From: Sphingobacterium sp. CZ-UAM
GTDB taxonomy: Bacteria > Bacteroidota > Bacteroidia > Sphingobacteriales > Sphingobacteriaceae
Length of the DNA: 64,000 nt
Assembly (NCBI RefSeq): GCF_002000245.1
Contig: NZ_MTCM01000001.1
Location: 1,860,001 to 1,924,000, forward strand
Reading direction: 5' to 3'
Positions 45,132 through 54,370 of this stretch are shown here, one piece after another (the stretch's first letter is position 1; each line of letters begins with the position of its first letter). Below the pieces are notes generated by a model that saw nothing but the letters and a program-made list of their open reading frames with translations, was not told the origin of the DNA and did not search any database. Both the position numbers and the translations under genes were made by a program.

Positions 45132-46973
45132 TTATTCTACGGTAACAGACTTGGCGAGGTTACGAGGTTTGTCAACGTCTAAGCCCAACTCCACACCGAT
45201 ATAATAAGACAACAACTGCAGTGGAACCACGGAGATCAATGGTGCAATAATCTCATCCGCTTCCGGGATTTCCATATAATCATCCGATAAGCCTTCGGAT
45301 ACAGCGTCACCTCTGGTCACAACAGAGATAATTTTTCCTTTCCTGGCTTTTATTTCCTGGATATTGGAAACAATTTTTTCATGATAAGCATCTTTCGTAG
45401 CCACGAAAACAACTGGTAGGTTTTCATCAACCAAAGCAATAGGTCCATGTTTCATTTCCGCTGCCGGATAGCCCTCAGCATGGATATATGAAATTTCTTT
45501 AAGCTTTAATGCGCCCTCTAGCGCTACAGGGAAGTTATAGCCTCTACCTAGGAATAAGAAATCCCGGGCATCTTTATATTTTTTTGCAATTTGCTGAATC
45601 TTTTCGATCTGTGTATCCAGTATCCATTCCACCTTCTCTGGTACTGCATGCAATTCTGCCGATAATTCCAGAAAACGTTCGTGGGAAATTGTTCCTTTTA
45701 ATGCTGCGATTTTTAGCGCGATCAGGTTTAAAACAGTGAGTTGTGCTGTAAATGCCTTGGTACTCGCTACCCCGATTTCGGGACCGGCATGCGTATAAGC
45801 TCCTGCATCCGAAAGGCGGGCAATTGAGGATCCCACAACATTGACAACGCCAAGAATAATTGCGCCCTGCTTTTTCGCATTTTCCAGCGCTACCAAGGTA
45901 TCCGCGGTCTCACCACTTTGCGAAATGGCCAAAATGACGTCCCCAGGATGGATAACCGGATTGCGGTAACGGAATTCCGATGCATATTCCACTTCAACGT
46001 TAATGCGGCATAATTCTTCAATGATATATTCGGCAATCAAACCCGCATGCCAGCTTGTACCACAGGCAACAATAACAATGCGATTGGTGCTACTGATTTC
46101 TTCTGCGTATTTCTCAATGCCGCTCAGAATAATCTGCTTGGCCTGCAGATCCAGACGACCCCGCATTGAATCGTAAATGGTATGAGGTTGTTCAAAGATC
46201 TCCTTTAACATAAAGTGATCATAACCACCTTTTTCAATAGCAGACAATTCCAGATCTAATTTTTGGATATAGGGTGTAATCCGTTCATTACCCAAGTTTT
46301 TGAGAATAAGTTCCTCCGGTGTGATAATTGCCAGTTCGTAATCATTAATGTACACAACTTCTTTGGTGTAGGCTAACATCGGCGAAGCATCCGAGCCCAA
46401 GAAATGTTCATTTTTACCTATTCCGATAACAAGGGGGCTTCCCTTTCTAGCCGCAATAATCCGATCTGCATGACCAGCTTCCAATACCAGGATCACATAG
46501 GCACCTACCACCCTTTTTAAGGCAATACGGATCGCCTCTTCCAGGGAGCATTCATTTTGCAATTGAATTTCTTCGATAAAGTTGACAAGTACTTCGGTAT
46601 CTGTATCACTTTTAAAATGATAACCTTTGCTGATCAATTCTGATTTTAGGGATGCATAGTTTTCAATGATACCATTATGAATCATTGCAATGCGTCCACT
46701 GTTGGAATAATGCGGATGGGCATTGCGGTCAGAAGGTTCACCATGGGTAGCCCATCGTGTATGACCTATTCCTGTTGTTGATTGGAGATCCTGACCGTAA
46801 ACGAATTCTTCCAGATTCGCTACTTTTCCGGTCTTTTTGTAAACATCGACCTGTTCACCTTTATGCAGTGCCACTCCAGCACTGTCATATCCACGGTATT
46901 CTAATTTTTTCAATCCATCAATGACGATACCATACGCCTGACGGTAACCTGTGTATCCTACAATTCCACACAT
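45132..46973 (-). CDS. glmS: Glutamine-fructose-6-phosphate aminotransferase (isomerising)
   Basis: 613 residues. The N-terminal glutamine amidotransferase starts MCGIVGYTGYRQ with the nucleophile Cys2; RWATHGEPSDRNAHPH and then two SIS domains (VACGTSWHAGLIAEYIIEE, AISQSGETADTLVALENAK, GRGYNFPVALEGALKLKEI) follow, ending in KSVTVE. It makes glucosamine 6-phosphate for cell-wall synthesis. First gene of the unit with the DUF4954 gene. No glmS ribozyme is visible upstream. Confidence 0.98.
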   Translation of the reverse strand: MCGIVGYTGYRQAYGIVIDGLKKLEYRGYDSAGVALHKGEQVDVYKKTGKVANLEEFVYGQDLQSTTGIGHTRWATHGEPSDRNAHPHYSNSGRIAMIHNGIIENYASLKSELISKGYHFKSDTDTEVLVNFIEEIQLQNECSLEEAIRIALKRVVGAYVILVLEAGHADRIIAARKGSPLVIGIGKNEHFLGSDASPMLAYTKEVVYINDYELAIITPEELILKNLGNERITPYIQKLDLELSAIEKGGYDHFMLKEIFEQPHTIYDSMRGRLDLQAKQIILSGIEKYAEEISSTNRIVIVACGTSWHAGLIAEYIIEELCRINVEVEYASEFRYRNPVIHPGDVILAISQSGETADTLVALENAKKQGAIILGVVNVVGSSIARLSDAGAYTHAGPEIGVASTKAFTAQLTVLNLIALKIAALKGTISHERFLELSAELHAVPEKVEWILDTQIEKIQQIAKKYKDARDFLFLGRGYNFPVALEGALKLKEISYIHAEGYPAAEMKHGPIALVDENLPVVFVATKDAYHEKIVSNIQEIKARKGKIISVVTRGDAVSEGLSDDYMEIPEADEIIAPLISVVPLQLLSYYIGVELGLDVDKPRNLAKSVTVE

Positions 46974-47070
46974 GCTTGTCTCAATTTTAAGTATTTATAT
47001 ATTTTGTTAATGCGGCCGCAATGTAATAAAAAATATTTACGCAATCGATTGATTAACCTAAAATTAACAC

Positions 47071-47104
47071 AAAAAAAAGGAGGCCAATGATTTAGCCTCC
47101 TTTC
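47071..47104 (-). terminator. Terminator of efflux operon 2
   Basis: Stem AAAGGAGGC (47076-47084) with GCCTCCTTT (47095-47103); on the minus strand followed by a long T run. It lies 21 bases after the stop of the RND pump gene. Confidence 0.88.
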
Positions 47105-47124
47105 TTTTGTAAAATTATTTAGAT

Positions 47125-50100
47125 TTAATGCTCTGCGACATCCACATGATCATAGTCTTCGACCATCAATGCTTCATAGTCAGTCTTCTTCTTCCTTCCG
47201 AAACGGTCGAAAATCGAATACACGACCGGAACGACAACCAGGGTCAGGAATAAGGATGACAAGAGACCACCGATGATAACGATTGCCAGACCTCTGTTCA
47301 TATCGGCTCCATCACCTGTGGCAATGGCAATCGGAATCATACCGAATACCATGGCAATTGTCGTCATCAGGATCGGACGAAGACGGGCATGGTTAGCCGC
47401 CACCAATGCGTCGTGCGTGTTATCCCCCGCTTCTTTCCGGTGGTTCGCAAAATCGACCAGCATGATCGCATTTTTGGCCACCAGACCAATCAACATGATA
47501 ATACCCAAAATCGTAAAGATATTCAGCGTTTGATTACCCAGTGCAAGGAACAACAAGGCACCGATAAAGGACAATGGAATAGAGAACAATACCACAAAAG
47601 GTGTAATAAAGCTGTCATATAGCGCCACCATAACCAAGTATACCAAGATAATGGAAGCCAATAAAGCGATTCCCAATGTACCGAAACCCTCGGTCTGGTT
47701 TTCCATATTACCACCCCAGATAAAGACGATTCCCGGTTTGCGTGGTAGCTTCTCAAATTGAGCCTGCCATTCCTGTGCTACGGTACCCATTGGCCTACCG
47801 ATGGCCTGACCTTGGATAGATACAGCCGGTGATTTATCGCGACGTTCCAATAAAGTCGGACCCGAACCATAAGAAACTGTTGCAAACTGTTCCAAAGAAA
47901 TTGAAGCCCCTTTGTTATTGATAAATTTCAGATCGCGAACATTGTCGATGCTGGCGCGACCGCTTTCCGTATAGCGGATATTGATATCGTATTCATTATC
48001 ACCCGCTCTATACTTATTGTCTGTATTTCCCGAAAATGCAGTCTGCATCGTCATACCGACCGTGGATACGTTCAATCCCAAAGACGTCATTTTATCGCGG
48101 TCAATTTTCACATTGATCTCAGGGTTACCTGCTTCGGAGGTTAACTTCACTCCCGCTGCTCCTGGGATCTTACGCAATTGCGCCGCTGCTTTCTCCGCAA
48201 ATTCCTGCGCATCTTCAACCGAAGAACCGATGATGGTCAATTTCAACGGTGCCTGCTCAGCACCCATGATCCCTACATTCACGGTTTTAATCTTCGCTCC
48301 GATCAGCTTGTTTTCGAGTTCACGTTTCAAAGTCGCAGAATACACCTGTGAATTGCCTTCGAAATTTTCCTTATCCAGGATGACGTGAATCTCGGATTTA
48401 TAGCGTGAACCTGTTGTCGAAGCCATACCATCTGAAGACTGTCCTACAGTAGTAATGATTTCTTTGACATCGGGTTTAGATTTGATATAAGCTTCAGCTT
48501 TTTGGGTCAGCAAGTTCGTCTTTTCCAGAGAAGCATCTTTGTCCAATTCCAGCTGGATGAAAAACTCCTTACGGTCTATCCCTGGGAAGAAATCCGAACC
48601 GATATAGCCTTTGACCACAAGCATAAAAGAAGCAACCAATAAACCTACAGCAAGTCCCAGTGTTGCCAATTTATTCATCCGGCTTTTTAATGCCCAGACC
48701 AACAAGCCAGATACCCAATGGGTAAAAGCTGTCAGTCCACTTTCAAAACCGTGGATAATACGTCCAAAGAAGGAAGTTTTGCTCAGATGCTCCAGTTTTC
48801 CGAAACGGGAATATAACCATGGAACAACCGTAAAGGATACCAATAGGGACAACAAGGTGGAGATAATTACCGTCACACAGAATTGTGCCAGGATATTTGC
48901 CACCAAACCCGTAGACATCGCAATCGGTAAAAACACCACCACGATAACCAAGGTAATCGCTGTTACGGTAAAACCGATCTCCGAGGCTCCATCGAATGCT
49001 GCACGCACCTTATTTTTTCCCATCTCCATGTGGCGGTGGATATTCTCAATAACAACGATCGCATCATCCACCAGGATACCTACGACCAGGGACAGTCCCA
49101 ATAAAGACATCAGGTTTAAGGTATAACCCATTAACAGCAATCCAATAAATGTCGCAATCAGGGATAATGGAATGGCTACCATCGTAATCGCGGCATTACG
49201 CAAACTCTGCAAGAAGAATAGCATGATAAAACCTACCAACGCAATCGCAATCATCAAGTCATGGATAACGTTATTTGCGGCATTTAATGTAAAGTCAGAA
49301 GAGTCATTTGCAACAAGAATCTTGATTTTGTTACCTGCATAATCTTTCTCAACTTGCTCTATCGTCTTTTTTACACCTTCTGATACGGCTACCGCATTGG
49401 CATCGGACTGCTTAAAGACCTGCAATAAGATCGTGTTTTGACGGTCAAGACGAGCGACCTTCTCAATTTCCTTGATACCATCCTGCACATCAGCGATGTC
49501 ACGTAAATAAATTTGTACCCCTGATGGCGTTGTAATTGGCAGATTACGTAATTCTTCAATCGAGGTTACTTTACCCGCCAAACGGATTGTTGTTCTGTTG
49601 TCACGGGTACTGACGTTACCTGTAGGAAAATCAAGATTTGAAGAGGCAACAGTCTGTTGTACCTGAGCGATTGTTAAGCCATAGCCCTCAATTTTCTTCG
49701 GGTCTACAGAAATCTGAATTTCACGCTCCTCACCACCGACCATATCTACTTTGGCCACACCATTGATCCGGGCAAAGACAGGTTGAATTTTATTGTCCAA
49801 GAGGTCATACAGTTCTTTCTCAGATAAATTCGATGTTACGGCTAAACTCATAATGGCCACATCATCCAACGAAAATTTGGATAAGGACGGTGTTTTCACA
49901 TCATCGGGCAAATCATTGACAACCGCATTGATCTTCCGTTGCGCATCGGTCAGCAGGAAGTTGACATCGGCCCCGTTATTTAAGGTAATCATGACAATGG
50001 ATACCCCTTCGAGGGAAGTCGATTCTACTTTCTTAATACTCTCTAGCGAGGAAATTGCATCCTCAATTTTTTTGGTAACAGAGCTTTCCACCTCAGCAGG

Positions 50101-50265
50101 CGATGCGCCCGGATAGACTGTCTGCACCGTGATTACGTTAATCTCAAATTTAGGGACTAACTCGTACCCCAACTGAGTATAGGAAAACAACCCACCTAAT
50201 GTCAGTATTATAAATAATACGATAATTATACTGGGACGTTTTATCGATATTTCGGTAATTTTCAT
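47125..50265 (-). CDS. RND efflux pump, HAE1 family, system 2
   Basis: 1046 residues, 12 transmembrane helices, two periplasmic loops. Proton-relay Asp pair in VVGILVDDAIVVIEN and Lys in LVAKNAIMLVDFANHR; a C-terminal extension KKTDYEALMVEDYDHVDVAEH is acidic. It pairs with the adaptor and TolC-type channel encoded just upstream in the same operon. Only moderately similar to system 1 (15345-18428), so it likely handles other substrates. The gene order is regulator, channel, adaptor, pump. Confidence 0.95.
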   Translation of the reverse strand: MKITEISIKRPSIIIVLFIILTLGGLFSYTQLGYELVPKFEINVITVQTVYPGASPAEVESSVTKKIEDAISSLESIKKVESTSLEGVSIVMITLNNGADVNFLLTDAQRKINAVVNDLPDDVKTPSLSKFSLDDVAIMSLAVTSNLSEKELYDLLDNKIQPVFARINGVAKVDMVGGEEREIQISVDPKKIEGYGLTIAQVQQTVASSNLDFPTGNVSTRDNRTTIRLAGKVTSIEELRNLPITTPSGVQIYLRDIADVQDGIKEIEKVARLDRQNTILLQVFKQSDANAVAVSEGVKKTIEQVEKDYAGNKIKILVANDSSDFTLNAANNVIHDLMIAIALVGFIMLFFLQSLRNAAITMVAIPLSLIATFIGLLLMGYTLNLMSLLGLSLVVGILVDDAIVVIENIHRHMEMGKNKVRAAFDGASEIGFTVTAITLVIVVVFLPIAMSTGLVANILAQFCVTVIISTLLSLLVSFTVVPWLYSRFGKLEHLSKTSFFGRIIHGFESGLTAFTHWVSGLLVWALKSRMNKLATLGLAVGLLVASFMLVVKGYIGSDFFPGIDRKEFFIQLELDKDASLEKTNLLTQKAEAYIKSKPDVKEIITTVGQSSDGMASTTGSRYKSEIHVILDKENFEGNSQVYSATLKRELENKLIGAKIKTVNVGIMGAEQAPLKLTIIGSSVEDAQEFAEKAAAQLRKIPGAAGVKLTSEAGNPEINVKIDRDKMTSLGLNVSTVGMTMQTAFSGNTDNKYRAGDNEYDINIRYTESGRASIDNVRDLKFINNKGASISLEQFATVSYGSGPTLLERRDKSPAVSIQGQAIGRPMGTVAQEWQAQFEKLPRKPGIVFIWGGNMENQTEGFGTLGIALLASIILVYLVMVALYDSFITPFVVLFSIPLSFIGALLFLALGNQTLNIFTILGIIMLIGLVAKNAIMLVDFANHRKEAGDNTHDALVAANHARLRPILMTTIAMVFGMIPIAIATGDGADMNRGLAIVIIGGLLSSLFLTLVVVPVVYSIFDRFGRKKKTDYEALMVEDYDHVDVAEH

Positions 50266-50330
50266 TAGAATTATTTGTTTTTAATGGTAATGAAACCACA
50301 ACTTCATTTGCTACTGGTTTCCAGTAAACA

Positions 50331-51386
50331 TTATTTAATAATTTCAACAGGGCTCTGATCAAACAGATTGATTTGACCCGAAACAATCACTTGGTCGCCA
50401 TTTTGCAGACCACCCAAGATTTCGATGTAATCGCCAAAATTTCTTCCGGATTTCACATTGGTTTCGATTGCTTTACCATTTTTAAGAACGAATATTTTAT
50501 TGTCACTCACACTACCGACAAATGCATTGCGAGGCACGATCAGTGTATTACCGGCAACACCTTCGCCAAATATTGCTGTACCATACATACCGGCACGCAA
50601 TTGGTTGGATGAATTATTGACTTCGATTTCTACCGGGAAATTCAAGCTTCCGTCTGATTTAGGTGCGATAAAGGTCACCTTACCGGTGTATCTTTGGTCT
50701 GCATAGACACTTGCGGATACATCAACAGACTGACCTACCCGTAAGGTTGCCACATTTTTCTCATCCACATTGACCCGTAATTTTAAGGTGCCGACGTTTA
50801 CGATATCAAAAGCCGGAGCGCCAACATTTAAATACGTTCCGGGTTCAATTTTACGTGCATTGACCACACCCGAGACAGATGTCTTAATGGTGACATCACC
50901 AGCATTCAATTTTGATGCTCTCAAATTATTTTTGGCGTTTTCAAATTGCAATTTCACCTGGTCCAGCTGTTGTTTGGTAACACCACCTGTAGAAAAAGCA
51001 CTTTCAAAACGATGTAAGTCGGCCTGTGCATTTGTAAATGCGGCTTGCGCATTGGCTACATTCACATTCAGTTTGTCACCTTCAATAATAGCCAAGGTTT
51101 GTCCGGCACTTACATGCGAGCCTTCGTCAACCAATACCTTCACCACTCTACCCGCAGTCTCCGCAGATACAGTGACCTCTTGCTTTGGAGCAAAAGTTCC
51201 GTTAGCGGTGTAACGTAAGTCCATTGAACTTACTTTCGCCGTATCAATACGGACTGCAATCGCTGCATTTGTTTTAGCAACCTCAGCAGTTTCCGCTTCG
51301 TTTTTCTTTTTATTTTTATTTAACACAAAAAATATTCCTGCCAGACCAGCAGCAATAATAAGTAGGGTAATAATTCCGCGTTTCAT
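50331..51386 (-). CDS. RND efflux periplasmic adaptor, system 2
   Basis: 351 residues. N-terminal membrane anchor (LLIIAAGLAGIFFVLN), lipoyl-type halves (EVTVSAETAGRVVKVLVDEG and IKTSVSGVVNARKIEPGTYL), a helical hairpin with AFSTGGVTKQQLDQVKLQFEN, and the beta-barrel domain (VDEKNVATLRVGQSVDVSASV). It connects the pump with the outer-membrane channel encoded 14 bases upstream. The pump gene follows after 65 bases. Confidence 0.93.
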   Translation of the reverse strand: MKRGIITLLIIAAGLAGIFFVLNKNKKKNEAETAEVAKTNAAIAVRIDTAKVSSMDLRYTANGTFAPKQEVTVSAETAGRVVKVLVDEGSHVSAGQTLAIIEGDKLNVNVANAQAAFTNAQADLHRFESAFSTGGVTKQQLDQVKLQFENAKNNLRASKLNAGDVTIKTSVSGVVNARKIEPGTYLNVGAPAFDIVNVGTLKLRVNVDEKNVATLRVGQSVDVSASVYADQRYTGKVTFIAPKSDGSLNFPVEIEVNNSSNQLRAGMYGTAIFGEGVAGNTLIVPRNAFVGSVSDNKIFVLKNGKAIETNVKSGRNFGDYIEILGGLQNGDQVIVSGQINLFDQSPVEIIK

Positions 51387-51400
51387 ATTGTATTAGTCAA

Positions 51401-52717
51401 TTATTCTTTAATTAGTGATTTTAGCTCGCCATTCGATTTGATGATCTGTACTTCGGCTACCTTATAGTTCAATAAGCTTGTATTCAGGTTATTTTCGGCA
51501 TCAGCTAATGCTCTTTCCGCATCCAGTAACTCGGTTAAAGTTGCCAAGCCATTGTTAAAGTTGTTTTTTGTGTCATCCAGGACTCCTTTGGCCAATTTCA
51601 CATTTCGGCGATTGTTGTCGATAGTCAGTAAGCTGATCTTAATCTGAGATTTGGCATTTTCCTTTGCCAGGCTAAGGCCAAGCTTTGTATCTTCCAAGTC
51701 CACCTGGGCCTGTCTGATCTGGATATCGGCCTGATTGATTCTTGCTTTGGTCGTTCCGCCTGTAAATATCGGCACCGAAAGGTTAAGTCCGATACTCGAG
51801 GTCTTTGGCCAGCTAAAATCACCACCGATCGGAAACCCTTTACCAAAACCATTGAAACCAAAGTCAGCACCCAAGGATAGTTTGGGATAAAGATCCGCCA
51901 CTTTAGATTTCTTGTTCAATTCATACAGTTCGATCTGTTTCTTCATCAGCTGCACCTCGGTACGATTCTCAATATTGTCCGATTCCATTGCTAACACCGG
52001 ATTGATCTCAAAAGTCTCGTTTGACAATTCAATATCCTCCTCGATTGATTTACCGATCGCAAATTTCAGCGCATTCTCCTTGATCTGCACAGCACTGCTT
52101 GTCTGCTGCTTCTGTGCTTCCAGGTTATTCACGTTGACCACAAGGCGATCAAGGTCGATTTTTTTTGCCAGTCCGGCTTTGACAAGTCCCTCTGTCACCT
52201 CTTTGGTTTTAGTGGTACTCTGCAGGTTATTTTCTATTGTTTGCAGTTTAAGATGTTCCTGATAGATATCGTAATAGGCATTGGCTACTTTTTCAATAAG
52301 TTGCTCATCTGTTAACTGTGCATTTATCTGATAAAATTCTTTGGTTGTTTTAGCAGCCTTTAAACCTGTAAAGATCGATTGGTTAAATAGCTGTTGATTT
52401 AAAGAAACCACGGCATTTGAATTCCAGGGTTGTCCCATTTTGATTTTTTGGGTTTGTCCACCTGCCTCCAACACCATTTCCGGGATCAATACATTGTATT
52501 TCAAGGAACCGTTGGCGGTAATCTGTGGCAATGCACTACCTCTTACCTCATCAATCTGATATTGTGAATTTTCGAGATCCAACTTGGCCTTCTTTGCTTC
52601 CTTTTTGTTCTGCAAAGCAAATTTGATCGCATCACTTAGGCTTAATTGCTGCTGTGCATGACTTTGGAAAACCATCGTACCTAATAAAAGGCTGGCTAGT
52701 ATTCTGATTGTTTTCAT
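51401..52717 (-). CDS. TolC-family outer-membrane efflux channel, system 2
   Basis: 438 residues. Signal peptide MKTIRILASLLLGTMVFQSHA, then two TolC repeats (LSLSDAIKFALQNKKEAKKAKLDLENSQ; LVKAGLAKKIDLDRLVVNVNNLEAQ; NNGLATLTELLDAERALADAENNLN). It forms the outer-membrane exit of system 2. It is 28 bases after the TetR gene and the first structural gene of the operon. Confidence 0.94.
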   Translation of the reverse strand: MKTIRILASLLLGTMVFQSHAQQQLSLSDAIKFALQNKKEAKKAKLDLENSQYQIDEVRGSALPQITANGSLKYNVLIPEMVLEAGGQTQKIKMGQPWNSNAVVSLNQQLFNQSIFTGLKAAKTTKEFYQINAQLTDEQLIEKVANAYYDIYQEHLKLQTIENNLQSTTKTKEVTEGLVKAGLAKKIDLDRLVVNVNNLEAQKQQTSSAVQIKENALKFAIGKSIEEDIELSNETFEINPVLAMESDNIENRTEVQLMKKQIELYELNKKSKVADLYPKLSLGADFGFNGFGKGFPIGGDFSWPKTSSIGLNLSVPIFTGGTTKARINQADIQIRQAQVDLEDTKLGLSLAKENAKSQIKISLLTIDNNRRNVKLAKGVLDDTKNNFNNGLATLTELLDAERALADAENNLNTSLLNYKVAEVQIIKSNGELKSLIKE

Positions 52718-52745
52718 TCCTAATTTATTTGTCCTAATTTTATAT

Positions 52746-53345
52746 CTATCTTTTATTTATACCATTAAAAAACAGCTTCGTAGCTAGTTTTTGTTTCTGT
52801 AGCACTTCATCAAAACGATCCTGGTTAGGTATTCCCGAAATAATATCAGAAATATTGCACATCAGGGATAGGCTCTTCATCAGTTCGACATAGATTTCAG
52901 CGGTCTCATAAAGATGCTCGCCATTGAGCTCGCCATTTTCAGCCCCCACCTTCAGTATTTCATAAAGCGCATTTACATCACGATTGTGCAGGCACTGAAA
53001 AAAGTCCTGCATCGAAAGCCCTTTAATCCATTCGAGGTTTTCATTCATATGCAACATATAATACTTACGTACGAAGGCATCACGTAATTCCAATATCTTC
53101 ATGATCACCTCGTAGGTTGTCCCCTTGTGCGCGGCAACCAACTTCTCTTCCTCTTCCCGGTACTCATCAGTCAATCGTATGATCACATCCCGTATGAGCA
53201 CATTCTTCTCTGAGTAATAGTAATATAAATTCGCTTTGGTAATTTTTATATCCTCCGCAATCTCATTCATTGTTGTCTTACTAAAACCATAATGCATAAA
53301 ACGTCTTATGGCAGCATCAATGATCTGGTCTTTTCTATCTTCCAT
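52746..53345 (-). CDS. TetR-family transcriptional regulator of efflux operon 2
   Basis: 199 residues. N-terminal HTH: IIDAAIRRFMHYGFSKTTMNEIAEDIKITKANLYYYYSEKNVLIRDVI, typical TetR. The C-terminal ligand domain is all helical. As the first gene of the operon it is likely an autorepressor; an inverted repeat (53368-53387) lies between its -7 box and start codon, where a repressor would block transcription. The inducer is probably a pump substrate. Confidence 0.93.
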   Translation of the reverse strand: MEDRKDQIIDAAIRRFMHYGFSKTTMNEIAEDIKITKANLYYYYSEKNVLIRDVIIRLTDEYREEEEKLVAAHKGTTYEVIMKILELRDAFVRKYYMLHMNENLEWIKGLSMQDFFQCLHNRDVNALYEILKVGAENGELNGEHLYETAEIYVELMKSLSLMCNISDIISGIPNQDRFDEVLQKQKLATKLFFNGINKR

Positions 53346-53367
53346 TCTTCAAAAAACTCCTTTCTAC

Positions 53368-53387
53368 TTTCTGACTTTTATCAGAAA
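53368..53387 (-). promoter_or_regulatory. TetR operator of efflux operon 2
   Basis: Perfect inverted repeat TTTCTGA-N6-TCAGAAA (20 bp), just downstream of the -7 box and 22 bases before the regulator's ATG. Position and symmetry fit an autoregulatory TetR site. Confidence 0.7.
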
Positions 53388-53392
53388 TTGTT

Positions 53393-53423
53393 CAAAAATA
53401 TAAAAAGTAACTTCCTGTACAAA
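53393..53423 (-). promoter_or_regulatory. Promoter of efflux operon 2
   Basis: On the minus strand TTTG (53420-53423) and TATTTTTG (53393-53400), 19 bases apart, a full match to the Bacteroidota consensus. Confidence 0.78.
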
Positions 53424-53466
53424 ATATATTTTGAAATCGCTATTAATTTGATATTTAGTTGACAAC

Positions 53467-53500
53467 AAAAAAGGCAAACTTTGGAAGTTTGCCTTTTCTT
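53467..53500 (-). terminator. Terminator of the Nudix regulator gene
   Basis: Hairpin AAAAGGCAAACT with AGTTTGCCTTTT around a short loop; T run on the minus strand. It lies just beyond the stop at 53517. Confidence 0.88.
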
Positions 53501-53516
53501 AATAACTCAGAATTTA

Positions 53517-54188
53517 TTAAAACGCTACAGTATTCTGAAAATGTTTGAGGAATTTTCTTTTGTCCAGCTTATAGAGCCTTGCTGCCCGGTAAGCGACACC
53601 GGTCTGCACCTCATCCAGCTCCTTGAGGAAGCCGTAATTCTGCATTTTCTTTCTAAAATTGCGTTTATCCAATGTTTTATTCAATATTCCTTCGTACACC
53701 AACTGCAATTGTGTCAGGGTAAATTTTTCCGGCAACAGTTCGAAAGCGATGGGTTTATAGGCTAGACGACGCTGCAACCTTTCCAGGCAAAGATCCAAAA
53801 TCTGCTTATGGTCAAACGCCAATTCAGGGACATTTCTGACAGGAAACCATTTTGCCTGCTTCATATAGTTTGTAACAGGCTTCGTTTTCAGTTTTGTGTT
53901 ATCCAGCTGGACCAGGGCATAGTAAGCCACGGTCAGAATACGTCCTTTTGGGTGCCGTTTTAAGCCCGCAAAAGAATGTAATTGGTCCATAAATACATCC
54001 TTCAAACCTGTATTTTCATACAGAATTCTCTTCACGGCATCTTCCATCTCTTCGTCATTGTCCACGAAAAAGCCTGGCAATGCCCACCAATCCTTAAAAG
54101 GATATTCATTTCTTTCAGCCAAAAGAACCTTTAATTCTCCTTCATGAAAGCCTAATATGACACAGTCTACGGTAAAATTACTATACAA
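53517..54188 (-). CDS. Nudix-domain transcriptional regulator (NrtR/AraR type), degenerate Nudix box
   Basis: 223 residues. The N-terminal Nudix domain (VDCVILGFHEGELKVLLAERNEYPFKDWWALPGFF) has a broken Nudix box: in the GX5EX7REUXEEXGU alignment, positions read RILYEN instead of REUxEE, so two metal-binding Glu are missing and hydrolysis is unlikely. The C-terminal part (LTQLQLVYEGILNKTLDKRNFRKKMQNYGFL) is the winged helix of NrtR-like regulators, which sense sugar derivatives or nucleotides. Divergent from pfkA, 182 bases away. Confidence 0.88.
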   Translation of the reverse strand: MYSNFTVDCVILGFHEGELKVLLAERNEYPFKDWWALPGFFVDNDEEMEDAVKRILYENTGLKDVFMDQLHSFAGLKRHPKGRILTVAYYALVQLDNTKLKTKPVTNYMKQAKWFPVRNVPELAFDHKQILDLCLERLQRRLAYKPIAFELLPEKFTLTQLQLVYEGILNKTLDKRNFRKKMQNYGFLKELDEVQTGVAYRAARLYKLDKRKFLKHFQNTVAF

Positions 54189-54312
54189 AACTTCTAAATT
54201 TATTTATATGCGATATACTGAGCTAAATTTATTGGCTACTAATCATCGGGTTACCTGTAACAATTATACGCTTCCTAAACGTGATGCGCAAAAAAATAAT
54301 GAAAAATTTATT

Positions 54313-54332
54313 CAAAGTGTAGAATATACACT
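54313..54332 (+). promoter_or_regulatory. Palindromic operator ahead of pfkA
   Basis: CAAAGTGTAGAATATACAC, with GTGTA-N5-TACAC at 54317-54331, about 47 bases before the pfkA start codon; a TATATTCG box close to the -7 consensus follows at 54343. Nearly identical to the site of the exported sugar operon (30868-30887). The neighbouring Nudix regulator is the likely binder. Confidence 0.65.
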
Positions 54333-54370
54333 ATAAAAATCTTATATTCGTAAAACCTAAAATATAGAGT

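Noticed and set aside
46974..47070. glmS ribozyme ahead of glmS
   Set aside because: The upstream sequence of glmS shows no ribozyme core; the element is not expected in Bacteroidota.
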